This document shows positions 9,417 through 17,376 of a DNA stretch of 64,000 bases, in pieces. The notes under the pieces are model-generated. The model was not told the DNA's origin. It worked only from the letters and a program-made list of their open reading frames with translations, and made no database searches. The position numbers and the translations under genes are program-made. The stretch's first letter is position 1. Each line of letters opens with the position of its first letter. This stretch comes from Palsa-506 sp963836355 (GTDB lineage Bacteria > Actinomycetota > Actinomycetes > Streptosporangiales > Streptosporangiaceae), in NCBI GenBank assembly GCA_963836355.1, contig CAWIJO010000007.1, forward strand, positions 558,001-622,000. Reading direction: 5' to 3'.

Positions 9417-10241
9417 TCAAGCTCCGGCGGCGGTGACGATGGCGTCGGTGGCGAAGCCCAGCAGGACGCCGAGCAGGATGCCCCAGGTGGTGATCTCCTT
9501 CAGGGCCTGCTTGCGCGCGACCGCCAGCAGCTCGATCACGACGTAGAGGATGGACCCGGCGGCCAGGGTCAGGAATCCGATCGACAGCGTCTCGTTGACC
9601 ACGCTCTGTCCCACCAGGGTCCCCAGGAAGGTAGGGCCGCCGCCGATGAGCCCGAGCAGGAACAGGTAGCGCCAGGACGGGCGGCGGCCCTCGGCGGCCA
9701 TCGGCGCGACGATGCCGAAGCCCTCGGTGGCGTTGTGCAAGCCGAACCCGATGACCAGCAGCACGGCAAGCTGCAGCTCGCCGGTGGCGGCCGAATTGCC
9801 GATGGCGAGGCCCTCGGCGAAGTTGTGCAGGCCGATCCCGATGGCGATCATCATCGGCAGGTCGCTCAGCCGGGCCAGGCCAGTCCGGCTGGCCTGCAGT
9901 TCAGCCAGCGACGCCGTGCCAGGGCCGAACGACCGGGCAGCGCGCCGCGCTACCCACCGGTCGAAGTAGACCAGGCCCGCCAGGCCGATACCGAAGCACA
10001 CCGCGAACACAGTCCCGTTACCGAGCGCCGAGCCGTACCGGTGGTCGATCAGCGCGGCGTCGACCGGTTCCCACGCATGGTCCAGCACATCCCACAGCAG
10101 GAAGATCAGGATGCCGGTGGCCGTCGCGCACAGCATCGTCCGTACCTTCGGCATCGGCGCGCGCAGCCTGCCAACGGGCAGGCCCAGGTAAATGGTGAAC
10201 CCAGCTATCGCACCGAGCACGGCGATCTGCGCGGAACTCAC
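9417..10241 (-). CDS. ZIP-family divalent metal transporter
   Basis: 274 residues with about eight hydrophobic helices. The two ZIP signature helices are present: GLHNFAEGLAIG (TM4) and GLHNATEGFGIVAP (TM5), whose His/Asn/Glu residues form the binuclear metal site. It would move Zn2+, Fe2+ or Mn2+ across the cytoplasmic membrane. A near-consensus IdeR/DtxR iron box sits 54 bp upstream of the start, so iron or manganese is a better guess than zinc. The gene converges on the LAL gene, 4 bp apart. Confidence 0.9.
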   Translation of the reverse strand: MSSAQIAVLGAIAGFTIYLGLPVGRLRAPMPKVRTMLCATATGILIFLLWDVLDHAWEPVDAALIDHRYGSALGNGTVFAVCFGIGLAGLVYFDRWVARRAARSFGPGTASLAELQASRTGLARLSDLPMMIAIGIGLHNFAEGLAIGNSAATGELQLAVLLVIGFGLHNATEGFGIVAPMAAEGRRPSWRYLFLLGLIGGGPTFLGTLVGQSVVNETLSIGFLTLAAGSILYVVIELLAVARKQALKEITTWGILLGVLLGFATDAIVTAAGA

Positions 10242-10294
10242 GTGACGGACCCCCTGGGCGGAAGCGATGGGAACGCTCTGGCAGGTATCGGCAG

Positions 10295-10313
10295 TTAGGC
10301 AAGGCTAACCTAA
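10295..10313. promoter_or_regulatory. IdeR/DtxR iron box upstream of the ZIP transporter
   Basis: TTAGGCAAGGCTAACCTAA matches the 19-bp consensus TTAGGTTAGGCTAACCTAA at 17 of 19 positions, and both half-sites keep TTAGG/CCTAA. It lies upstream of the leftward ZIP gene, so iron-loaded IdeR/DtxR would probably repress it. Confidence 0.85.
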
Positions 10314-10416
10314 TCAAGCTGCCCGGCTCGCGTCAACGGCCAGTCTCCCGCAGAGCTGGCAAGGCCACCACCGGCCGCCCGGCGCAAGCGCTTCGCCGAT
10401 CGGATGGAACTGTCAA

Positions 10417-10441
10417 ACGCCGTGTCAAACACGTACGGCGT
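10417..10441. promoter_or_regulatory. Nested inverted repeats upstream of the DUF4242 gene, candidate operator
   Basis: An outer dyad ACGCCGT/ACGGCGT (10417-10423 and 10435-10441) partly overlaps an inner dyad CGTGT-CAA-ACACG (10421-10433). GTCAAAC also occurs as a direct repeat. The site is about 65 bp before the GTG start at 10506, where an operator or promoter would be expected. No regulator can be named. Confidence 0.4.
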
Positions 10442-10505
10442 CTGATGTCCTCATCCGGAGTTCCGGGCGATCGCGCCGCGGACTCATGACAGGAAGGAAA
10501 AGCAA

Positions 10506-10757
10506 GTGCCACTCTTCATGGACGTGCACAACATCGAGGGCGGAGTGCCGGCCAGTGACGCCGCTGGCGCGCGCGCGGCCGATCTCGCGACCCAGGGAGC
10601 ATACGGGGTGAACTATCTCCGTTACTGGCTGGATGAGGAGGCAGGGAAGATCTTCTGCCTGGTCGATGCGCCGGACGCTGAGACTGCGAACACGGTGCAC
10701 CGAGAGGCTCACGGGCTGGTCGCCGACGAGATCTATCCCGTCAGCGAACACTCCTAG
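10506..10757 (+). CDS. DUF4242 small protein (SCO4226-like nickel-binding ferredoxin-fold)
   Basis: 83 residues from GTG 10506, preceded by AGGAAGG. The sequence MPLFMDVHNIEGG, then YWLDEEAGKIFCLVDAPDAE and a HREAHG segment matches DUF4242. The Streptomyces member SCO4226 is a nickel-responsive alpha+beta-barrel dimer; the His-containing segment could supply metal ligands here. It appears monocistronic, with a strong hairpin 87 bp downstream. Its role is not established from sequence. Confidence 0.82.
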   Translation: MPLFMDVHNIEGGVPASDAAGARAADLATQGAYGVNYLRYWLDEEAGKIFCLVDAPDAETANTVHREAHGLVADEIYPVSEHS

Positions 10758-10843
10758 GGAGAACCTTCCCGATCCACTGCTGCGCACGACGGCAGCCCGG
10801 CTCAGCTGAGCCGTTGAACGATCAACGGCCCCCGTGGCCGGAT

Positions 10844-10878
10844 GGTCCCATGGTCCCGGGAAACGGGACCATGGGACC
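10844..10878. terminator. Perfect 15-bp hairpin between the DUF4242 gene and the zinc-ribbon gene
   Basis: Left arm GGTCCCATGGTCCCG (10844-10858), loop GGAAA, right arm its exact reverse complement (10864-10878). No T-tract follows, as is usual for actinobacterial terminators. Each arm is itself nearly palindromic. Terminator is the simplest reading; a protein site is possible. Confidence 0.65.
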
Positions 10879-11073
10879 CGTTCGGAGACCTGTGAGCCGG
10901 CCGCGGCCGACTTGCTCGCAGCTGACATCGAGCGACCGTCGCGGAATCGGGCGGGCCAGGCCTGAGCCAGCGCACCGGGGTCCTTTCCGGGCATCCGGCG
11001 TATCTAGCAGGCCGGGGCGCGCTCTGTACCGGAGAGGGAACTGGCTCGCGGCACCCGTCAGGAGATGAGACCA

Positions 11074-11289
11074 GTGCTGATTGTCATAGCTTGCCCGGAA
11101 TGTGAATTCCCTGCCGAGGTCACCGACCGCTTCTCGCTGACCAGCACCGACGGTCCCGTTGATTGCGTCGCGCTGAGCTGCATGGCCGGCCACCACTTCC
11201 GGATGCCGTTGGAGCTGCTGTCGGCGAGCAGCCAGGAGCAACTGCAGGCACCAGAGCCCCGGCCGGCCCGGTCCGGGCCGGCCCGGTGA
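11074..11289 (+). CDS. Small CxxC zinc-ribbon-like protein
   Basis: About 71 residues. The GTG at 11074 is 9 bp after AGGAG (11060-11064); the ATG at 11065 touches that site and is less likely. It begins VLIVIACPECEFPAEV and has a second Cys/His cluster, LSCMAGHHFRMP, suggesting a single zinc knuckle. The C-terminus is Pro/Arg-rich. It precedes the broken SARP gene by ~120 bp. No function is known to me. Confidence 0.65.
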   Translation: MLIVIACPECEFPAEVTDRFSLTSTDGPVDCVALSCMAGHHFRMPLELLSASSQEQLQAPEPRPARSGPAR

Positions 11290-11410
11290 CATCGCCCAGA
11301 GCGGTGTGACTGCCCCGTTCCCGGCAGCCAATTTGAGCGCCATCGAACCGGCGGCGGCCACGGCGCGTGCTTACTTTCGGGGACGATTTGCGGCGGAGAA
11401 CGGGGCTCTC

Positions 11411-13020
11411 ATGCAAGTGCGGCTGCTCGGGCCGGTTGATGTCATGGCACCCGACGGGCCGCGGCCGGTGCGCGGCCTTCGGCGCAAGACGGTGCTTGCC
11501 ACCCTGGCGCTGCATGGTGGCGAGATCGTCAGCACCGGCCAGCTGCTGGATGTCGTCTGGGGCGCGACCGCGCCATCAACTGCGGTGAACACGCTGCAGA
11601 GTCATATGTCACACCTGCGCAATGTGCTGGGCAGCAAGGCCGCGATCCTGGCGCGCCCCCCCGGCTATCTGCCGGATCTTGGCGGTGACGACACCGACGT
11701 GCAGCTTGCCGAGCGGCTGCTGCGGCAGGGCACGCAGTCAGCTGACCCTGTCGACAGCGCGCGCCACTTGCAGTCGGCGCTGGCGCTGTGGCGCGGGCGG
11801 CCGCTGGCCGATGTGCCCGGCCTGGCCTGGCTGGAGGAGCAGGCAGAGCGGCTGGACCTGCTCTGGCTGCAGGTCAAGCGGGCCTTGGCCAAGGCTAGGC
11901 TGGCGGCCGGAGAGCATGCGCACCTGGTACCCGACCTGGAACAGCTAGTGGCCGATCACCCGCTGGATGAGCAGATCCACGCGCAGCTCATGCTCGCGCT
12001 GTACCGCAATGGCCGGCAGGCCGATGCGCTTGGCGTATACCGCAGGTTGCGCCAGACGCTTGGCGAGGAACTGGGGATCGACCCCAGCCAGGCGCTGCGC
12101 GACCTGGAAACGGGCATCCTCCGGCAGGACCCGGCCCTGGATGCGCCGGCGCCGGCCGTCACGCCGCCGCTGGCCTTGACGGCCGGGCCGATTCCCGCGC
12201 AGCTGCCGCCGGCGGCGCCTGCCTTCGCCGGGCGCAGCGCCGAGCTGGCCAGCCTCGACGCGATCCTGCATCCGGTGGCCAGGGCCGGCTCGCCGCGCCC
12301 TGCCCCGGTGATCATCTCGGCGGTCTCGGGCACCGCCGGGGTGGGCAAGACCGCCCTTGCCGTGCACTGGGCGTACCGCGTGGCCGCGCAGTTCCCGACG
12401 GGCAGCTGTATGTCAACCTGCGTGGCTTCGATCCGGACGGGCCGGCGCTTGAGCCGGGAGCGGCGGTGCGCGGGTTCCTTGACGCGTTCGGGATTCCGGT
12501 GCCGCGGATCCCCTCAGGCCTGCCAGCCCAGGCCGGGCTGTACCGCAGCCTGCTGGCCGGCAAGCGGGTACTGGTGGTGCTTGACAACGCGCGAGACGTC
12601 GAGCAGGTCCGCTACTGCCAGCGGGCCCTGGCCGGGCTCCAGGAACTAGCCGAACGCTGCTGGGAGGCCGCCACCTGGCACAGCCTCGGCTACATCCGCC
12701 ACCAGCTCGGCAACCACCAGCAGGCCGTCAGCTGCTATCAGCGGTCCCTTGATATCTGCCAGGAACTCGCCGACCGCTACAACGAGGCTGACACGCTCGA
12801 TCACCTCGGCAACGTCCATTACAGCGCGGGCGACACCGACGCCGCCCGCCGGACCTGGACGCTTGCGCTGCGCATCTTTGACGAGATCGGCCATCCTGAC
12901 CGCGACCGGGTCCGCGCCAAACTCCGCCGCCGCGGCGACCAGGTGGATGGCAGCCCGCTAGGTCAGCCGCTCGATCGCCGCGCCAACCGACGGGCAGCAG
13001 ATAATGCGCATGTTGCCTGA
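11411..13020 (+). pseudogene. SARP/AfsR-type regulator, frameshifted and internally deleted
   Basis: ATG 11411 starts MQVRLLGPVDVM, the OmpR-like winged-helix of SARP proteins (to ~residue 90), followed by the BTAD domain (LAERLLRQG through LGEELGIDPSQALRDLE) and an NB-ARC P-loop SGTAGVGKTALAVHW. A missing C near 12396 shifts the frame; in the new frame LYVNLRGFDPDGPALEPGA continues to VLVVLDNARDVEQVR. There the sequence jumps into TPR repeats (WHSLGYIRHQLGNHQQAV), so several hundred residues of NB-ARC and TPR are missing compared with AfsR-like proteins. The DNA-binding N-terminus could still be made as a ~360-residue truncated protein. Confidence 0.88.
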
Positions 13021-13086
13021 CGGGTCCGGCCGTCCGCCAGCCTGCAGGTCGTGCAGGCTAACCGCGGATCGGCACTAACGACAAGG

Positions 13087-14314
13087 TCAGCTAGCCAGGA
13101 TGATCTTTCCGAGCAGGCCATGTTCCTCGCCCCCCGGTCCTGCAGTGAAGAGCAGTTCATTGGTCTTGGCCGCGTTCCCGTTGCCGAACCGCAGACTCCA
13201 CAGGCCTTCGATGGCGATCGGCTTGCCGTTGGGCTGGTGCAACTGGCCCAGGTGCGCGCCGGTGACCGGATTGTAGGCGTTGACGTGGCCGTCGCCGAAG
13301 TTGCCCACCAGCAGGTCTCCGCCGAACTTGCCGAAGCTGGCCGGGGCCAGGGCGAGCCCCCACGGCGAGTTTAGCGCGCCACGGGTGACCCGCCGCCGGA
13401 CGAGCGCGCCGTCGTTGCTGAAGACATCCACGAACCCGCGGCCAGGCCCGGCCGAGTCGTCTTCGAGGCCGTCATCCTGCTTGGCAAAGGTTACGTAGAG
13501 CTTGCCGTCGAATTCCTGGATGCCGAATGGGCCGTCAGCCGGCTGGCAGCCGGTGGTCCACGAACAACCCGCCGGGCAGCACGGTCGGCTGGAAATCACT
13601 GTTATAGACCTCGACCCGGCCGGACCGGAAGTTGGTGGCATACAGATACGTCTTGCCATCGGACGCCTGGGCCTGGGCCAGGCCCTTGTAGACCGCATTG
13701 GCGCCATTCTTGACCGGCGTCTCTGTCACCGTGGCGCCTACCTTGGGGTTCCAGCCGTCGATCCCGCCGTTTTCCGAGGCGAAGAGGAAGACAGCCGGAG
13801 CAGACACGTCGCCAGCGTCATTATGCAGCACGAAGTCGCTGGTGTTCGGGTCGGAGTTGTTCACCTGGCCGGTCGGCGCGCCAGAGGTGATCGTCACCAC
13901 CAGCTTGGACTTGGTGACCGTCGTCGCGGTTTCGCCCGCGCTGTACAGCGTGGTCCTGTCGCCGTGGTTGTCCGACACCCAGAGCGCCGAGCCCGGTGCC
14001 TGGTCGGTACCAGGAGAGGCAGAAACGCCCCAGGAATTGACCAGATCCGGGTCGGTCTGGGCGGCCAGGCCCGGAATATCGGAGAGCATGTTTACCTGGC
14101 GGTACGCCGAGTCGTGCGTCCCCGCCGATGCGGCACCGGCAGTCATGACCATCGCGGTTCCTGCGGCCGCAGCCGTGGCTAGCGACCATAGGCTCCGGCA
14201 GCGGTGGCCTTGCCGCGCGATGGCAAACGCCGGGGGTCTTGCTCGCGTCGTCGCCGAGACCGGCAGCCGACCGCCGGCGGTCATGGGCGCTGGATCGGGC
14301 GCTTTCGTCATCAT
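13087..14314 (-). pseudogene. TIGR03118-family secreted beta-propeller protein, one frameshift
   Basis: It begins with a long Arg-containing export leader ending near GAASAG, then QVNMLSDIPGLAAQTDPDLVNSWG and NHGDRTTLYS, the N-terminal signature of the TIGR03118 family of extracellular repeat proteins of unknown role. After VDHRLPAG the frame stops near 13542; a one-base shift restores GPFGIQEFDGKLYVTFAKQD and the rest (SPWGLALAP, LVGNFGDGHVNAYNP, ELLFTAGPG) to the stop at 13087. Start codon tandem ATGATG after GGGAG. Either sequencing error or recent inactivation. Confidence 0.82.
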
Positions 14315-14448
14315 GTCTCCCTCTGGCCGTGCCTACTGGTGGCGGGCGGAGCCTGATCCGGTAGCTGGCCGCTGATCAGGAACACCGCGCCGCCACTGTG
14401 GCATCAGCCACTTGAAGGGGCCTGACACGAAGCTGGAACGGGCGCGCT

Positions 14449-14741
14449 CAGCCCGCGGCGATCCTGCAAGCGATCGACAACCCGGCGGCGCGGCGGCAGA
14501 CCTTCAACATCTGCATGGACGAGCCGGTCGACTACCGCGAACTGGGCGGGTACCTGGCACAATCCCGCGGCCTGCCCACCGTCGGCATCCGCACTCCGTA
14601 CCACTCCACCTGGCTCGACAACGCCAAGGCCAAGTTCCTGCTCGCTGGCGCCCACGGTACGACCTGCAGCGGATGATCGACGAAGCCTGGAGCTACCAGC
14701 GCGCTCCCGACGATCCCCGCACGATCTGTTACCCAGGCTAG
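14449..14741 (+). pseudogene. NAD-dependent epimerase/dehydratase, C-terminal remnant
   Basis: There is no start and no Rossmann half. The frame from 14449 reads AARRQTFNICMDEPVDYREL and then TPYHSTWLDNAKAKFLL, the C-terminal substrate domain of an extended SDR. A missing base near 14650 moves the rest, WRPRYDLQRMIDEAWSYQ, to another frame, ending in the native-looking ICYPG stop. Only the last ~95 residues of about 300 remain. Confidence 0.75.
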
Positions 14742-14811
14742 GACGCGCCGTCGGTTGCCGTGCCCTGGCGGTCGGCGGCACGGCCGGCTGCGGGCGGCAG
14801 GCCAGGCTTCC

Positions 14812-15004
14812 CTGTGCAGGCTGCGCTGTGCAGGCTGCGCTGTGCACAAACTTGTGGATGACTTGTGCAGAACGCCTCAGGAATCTGTGTGCAACGTGGG
14901 GATAATGCTGGGGATTCCCTGGCGGCCAGGCCTGTCCCAGGCCCCTCACCTGGGTGAATATTATCCACCCCCTGTGCACTAAAGAAAGCCTGAAATTGTC
15001 CACA
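14812..15004. other. Tandem 14-bp repeat followed by a cluster of DnaA-box-like sites
   Basis: CTGTGCAGGCTGCG is duplicated at 14812-14839. Three DnaA-box-like 9-mers follow: TGTGGATGA (14853-14861, reverse of TCATCCACA), TTATCCACC (14961-14969) and TTGTCCACA (14996-15004, a perfect actinobacterial box). A weaker TTATCCCCG is near 15282. No dnaA or dnaN is nearby, so this is not assigned as oriC; a DnaA-binding or titration site is possible. Otherwise 14742-15136 shows no gene. Confidence 0.4.
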
Positions 15005-15136
15005 CGCAATCCCGGCAATAGCTCGAAGAAAGCCGAACGTTTACCGTATGTTTATCTGGTTGTGATTCATAGACGAGACTTTGGGATTCGAGAGCCCAGC
15101 GGCCAGCCTGGGCGCTTTGAAGGGGGGAGAAGCGCC

Positions 15137-15205
15137 ATGACGGCGTGCGCGCACGGGGAACCAGGCGGTGCCCGACGGCAGCTGAGTTTCCGCGCCGGGA
15201 GATGA
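15137..15205 (+). CDS. Candidate 22-residue small ORF
   Basis: ATG 15137 is 7 bp after AGGGGGGAG (15121-15129). The peptide begins MTACAHGEPGGARRQL and is basic with two Gly pairs. No homologue is recognised. Support is only the ribosome binding site, and it may be a chance frame. Confidence 0.25.
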   Translation: MTACAHGEPGGARRQLSFRAGR

Positions 15206-15362
15206 CCAGCGGCCTGGCATGATCACCGCCGTCCGCGCCGGTCCCGCTGCGGCCCCGGTACGGCTAGCACGCGCAGTCAGTTATCCCCGTCAAACGTGCC
15301 TGTCCCGGCACAAGTCACGGTAGCTGTACGGCAGCTCACCCTGGCTGACTGGAGGTCTGCAG

Positions 15363-15530
15363 GTGAAGATCAAGATCCGGCGAGACGACGCCAGCATGCT
15401 TGGGATCAACGACTGGATCGCCGAGTTGCGCGACGATGGCCGAGATGAGCCAGGCGGCGCCCGCAATGAGCCAGGCGGCGCCCGAGATGAGCCGGCGGCG
15501 CCCGCAATGAGCCGGCGATGTCGGCCTTGA
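15363..15530 (+). pseudogene. Small repeat-containing protein, frame shifted inside the repeat; ancestral stop at 15562
   Basis: GTG 15363 has an excellent site (GGAGG 15351-15355). The peptide starts MKIKIRRDDASMLGINDWIA and enters the repeat DEPGGARNEPGGARDEP. The third 21-bp repeat unit has lost one A, so the frame ends at TGA 15530 (55 residues). If that base is restored, the frame continues MSALNLEPPPLLRQ to TGA 15560-15562, which overlaps the next gene's GTG (15559) as GTGA, a classic translational-coupling junction. That match strongly suggests the longer frame is the ancestral one. Function unknown. Confidence 0.6.
15447..15508 (+). repeat. 21-bp tandem repeat, three copies, the third shortened to 20 bp
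   Basis: GAGCCAGGCGGCGCCCG-CAAT units at 15447-15467, 15468-15488 and 15489-15508 (GAGCCGGCGG... with one base missing) within the small ORF. The loss of a single base in the last unit flips the reading frame downstream. Confidence 0.9.
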
Positions 15531-15558
15531 ACCTAGAGCCGCCGCCTTTGCTCCGCCA

Positions 15559-15912
15559 GTGACCAGGCCCACCGCGAGCGTAGCGGTCAGTGCCCGGGCG
15601 AAAGCCAGGGCCCGGGCCGAGACTACGGAGCGGGCTGCGATCGGCGACCTGCTGCGGGTACCGATCGCCTGGTGCGAGCTAGGTTCGTGCATCTCGCAAC
15701 ACGCCGATCGTGCAGCGCTTGGCGAGGCCGACATTCGCGCCCGCGCGATATCGGCCGGCTGGCGTATCGATGCCCTCGGCCGGCTGGCTTGCCCCAGATG
15801 CCAGCAGACCGGCGCCGGCTTCCGGGCTTCCCACCCGGTTGCACTGTGGGATCGGGATGCGGCGATCACCAGGGCACTCCTGATGACCGCCGTCCTGCGC
15901 GCAGCAGGGTAA
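15559..15912 (+). CDS. Conserved actinobacterial protein with CPRC motif
   Basis: 117 residues from GTG 15559. The N-terminus is Ala/Arg-rich. The core reads RVPIAWCELGSCISQHAD, AALGEADIRARAISAGWR and LACPRCQQT; four Cys in two pairs suggest a zinc-binding site. It is followed by a short helical tail. It sits between the repeat ORF and the anti-sigma ATPase in one apparent operon. No function is known to me. Confidence 0.7.
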   Translation: MTRPTASVAVSARAKARARAETTERAAIGDLLRVPIAWCELGSCISQHADRAALGEADIRARAISAGWRIDALGRLACPRCQQTGAGFRASHPVALWDRDAAITRALLMTAVLRAAG

Positions 15913-15953
15913 GGAGAATCGCACATGGTCAGACGAGTCTGGACCTGACAGCG

Positions 15954-16607
15954 ATGCCAGCGCACCCATCGCGCCAGGCGGGCTGCGCCGGCCCCTACTG
16001 GCTAGCGCGGGCTGCGGAGATGGCCGACCTGGCGAGAGGGGATCGGCGGCAATCGCCAGATTCCGCTCCGGTGGGCTGGACCTGGTTGCCCCGGATCGCG
16101 ACGCGTACGCCGGGCGTCGATGCCGGATCGGTCCGGGCAGCGCGAGCCTTCACCATCGCCACCTTGCGGCGCTGGGGCGTGGCGGAACGCAGCGAAGACA
16201 TCGCAGTTGTCGTATCTGAGCTGCTGACCAACGCGGTGCAGCACGCCCTGCCAGATTCGGTCGGACGCCGGCCGCGATGGCCTATCCGGCTCGGTCTGCT
16301 ACAACCTGGGCCCTGCGTGCTGTGCGCAGTCGCCGACCCCAGTGAGATGGCGCCGGTACCCAAGACACCGGTTTCCCTTGCCGAGACCGGTCGCGGACTG
16401 CCCATCATCTGCGCGCTCAGCGACAGGTGGGGTTACACCCCGCTAAACGACATGGGAAAAGTCGTCTGGGCCATGTTCTCGACACGGCTCGCTGCGCCGG
16501 GCACCTGCAAGCAAGTTATCCGTCCGTTGCCCATGGACCGGAAGATCGCTGCCGAACAGGTGCCCGATCGAGCGCGCCATCCACTCGGCTGGCCGCAACA
16601 TCGGTGA
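15954..16607 (+). CDS. Anti-sigma factor-type serine kinase (HATPase_c, RsbW-like)
   Basis: About 217 residues. A GHKL ATPase fold is shown by the N-box VVSELLTNAVQHALP near residue 90 and the G-rich SLAETGRGLPIICALSDRWG. Such proteins bind or phosphorylate sigma-factor antagonists, or act as stand-alone regulators in actinomycetes. The ATG at 15954 lacks a clear ribosome binding site; AAGGAG at 15911 instead serves ATG 15925, which opens a 7-residue frame (MVRRVWT) that could be a leader or a relic of a shifted start. It probably belongs to the same operon as the CPRC protein. Confidence 0.78.
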   Translation: MPAHPSRQAGCAGPYWLARAAEMADLARGDRRQSPDSAPVGWTWLPRIATRTPGVDAGSVRAARAFTIATLRRWGVAERSEDIAVVVSELLTNAVQHALPDSVGRRPRWPIRLGLLQPGPCVLCAVADPSEMAPVPKTPVSLAETGRGLPIICALSDRWGYTPLNDMGKVVWAMFSTRLAAPGTCKQVIRPLPMDRKIAAEQVPDRARHPLGWPQHR

Positions 16608-16914
16608 ACGTTTCGGCCCGGCCGATTCAGAAATCCCAGCGGCCATCGCCCGGTCCCGCCGTCCCTCTGCTGCTCTCCTCGCATCCTGCCATCGCCAGCA
16701 AGCACCCTCCGCCCAAGCTTCAGGCCAGCCCCGCAACGTTTGCCGAGCACGTCGTTGCGGAAGACTCCCGCAGTGATCTGAGGCCGACTGCCGTTGATGA
16801 CGTCACCGTCGACTGCGACACGCCGGCCCCGGCATCGCAATATGAGTGACAATGCACGAAAATTCGAGACAATGGCGCGGTCAGCGTGGTTAAGCGCCAG
16901 AGCGGAGAGAGCAG
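16608..16914. other. Intergenic stretch, no supported gene
   Basis: Open frames on both strands here are compositional. A 33-codon ATG frame from 16842 runs into the next gene but has no convincing ribosome binding site. The last 60 bp are relatively AT-rich and probably hold the promoter of the CBM48 gene. Confidence 0.5.
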
Positions 16915-17196
16915 TTGATCAAGACAGCCAAGCCTGGACGTAAGGGCAATGTTCGCGTCACCTTCGCGCTACCAAACGATGAGCCCGGCGGGGCCGTATC
17001 CGTGGTGGGTGATTTCAACGGCTGGGACCCCTATGCCCATCCACTGCAGCAGCGGGCAAACGGCATTCGCAGCGCCACGGTGACGGTAAAGGCCGGCAGC
17101 ACGCTGCACTTCCGTTACCTCGCCGAGGGCGGGGTATGGTTCGACGACGAAGCCGCCCACTCATCGGATGACCAGGGCGCATGCGTCACGGTCTAG
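16915..17196 (+). CDS. Stand-alone glycogen-binding (CBM48/isoamylase early-set) domain protein
   Basis: 93 residues from TTG 16915, after GGAGAGAGCAG. The motif VSVVGDFNGWDPYAHPL and the later LHFRYLAEGGVWFDDEAA are the diagnostic strands of the CBM48/AMPK-type glycogen-binding domain. No catalytic domain is attached, so it probably acts as a binding or regulatory module. Such single-domain proteins are common in actinobacteria; the partner is unknown. Confidence 0.85.
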   Translation: MIKTAKPGRKGNVRVTFALPNDEPGGAVSVVGDFNGWDPYAHPLQQRANGIRSATVTVKAGSTLHFRYLAEGGVWFDDEAAHSSDDQGACVTV

Positions 17197-17376
17197 TCCC
17201 CGGTACCGGAAGTTCATACGGTTCATCCGGGGCTAGGCGGGGCTAGGCGGGGATCCTGGCTTGCCTGGCAGGCGCCGCCTGGCAAGCCAGACTCGCCGTG
17301 GCCGGTCAGGGCCGCTTCCAAGCGCGGACTGCGCGTACGCCGGGTAAGCCTGCAGCATCGGCGGTATGCGCCGCCA

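Noticed and set aside
11411..13020. An intact secondary-metabolite cluster around the SARP regulator
   Set aside because: The SARP gene is broken and no biosynthetic genes flank it.
14742..15362. Replication origin
   Set aside because: Only one perfect and two or three imperfect DnaA boxes, no dnaA, dnaN or rpmH nearby. Kept as a low-confidence DnaA-binding cluster.
16433..16852. Minus-strand 139-residue frame downstream of the anti-sigma gene
   Set aside because: No family, no start signal, overlaps the end of the supported plus-strand gene.
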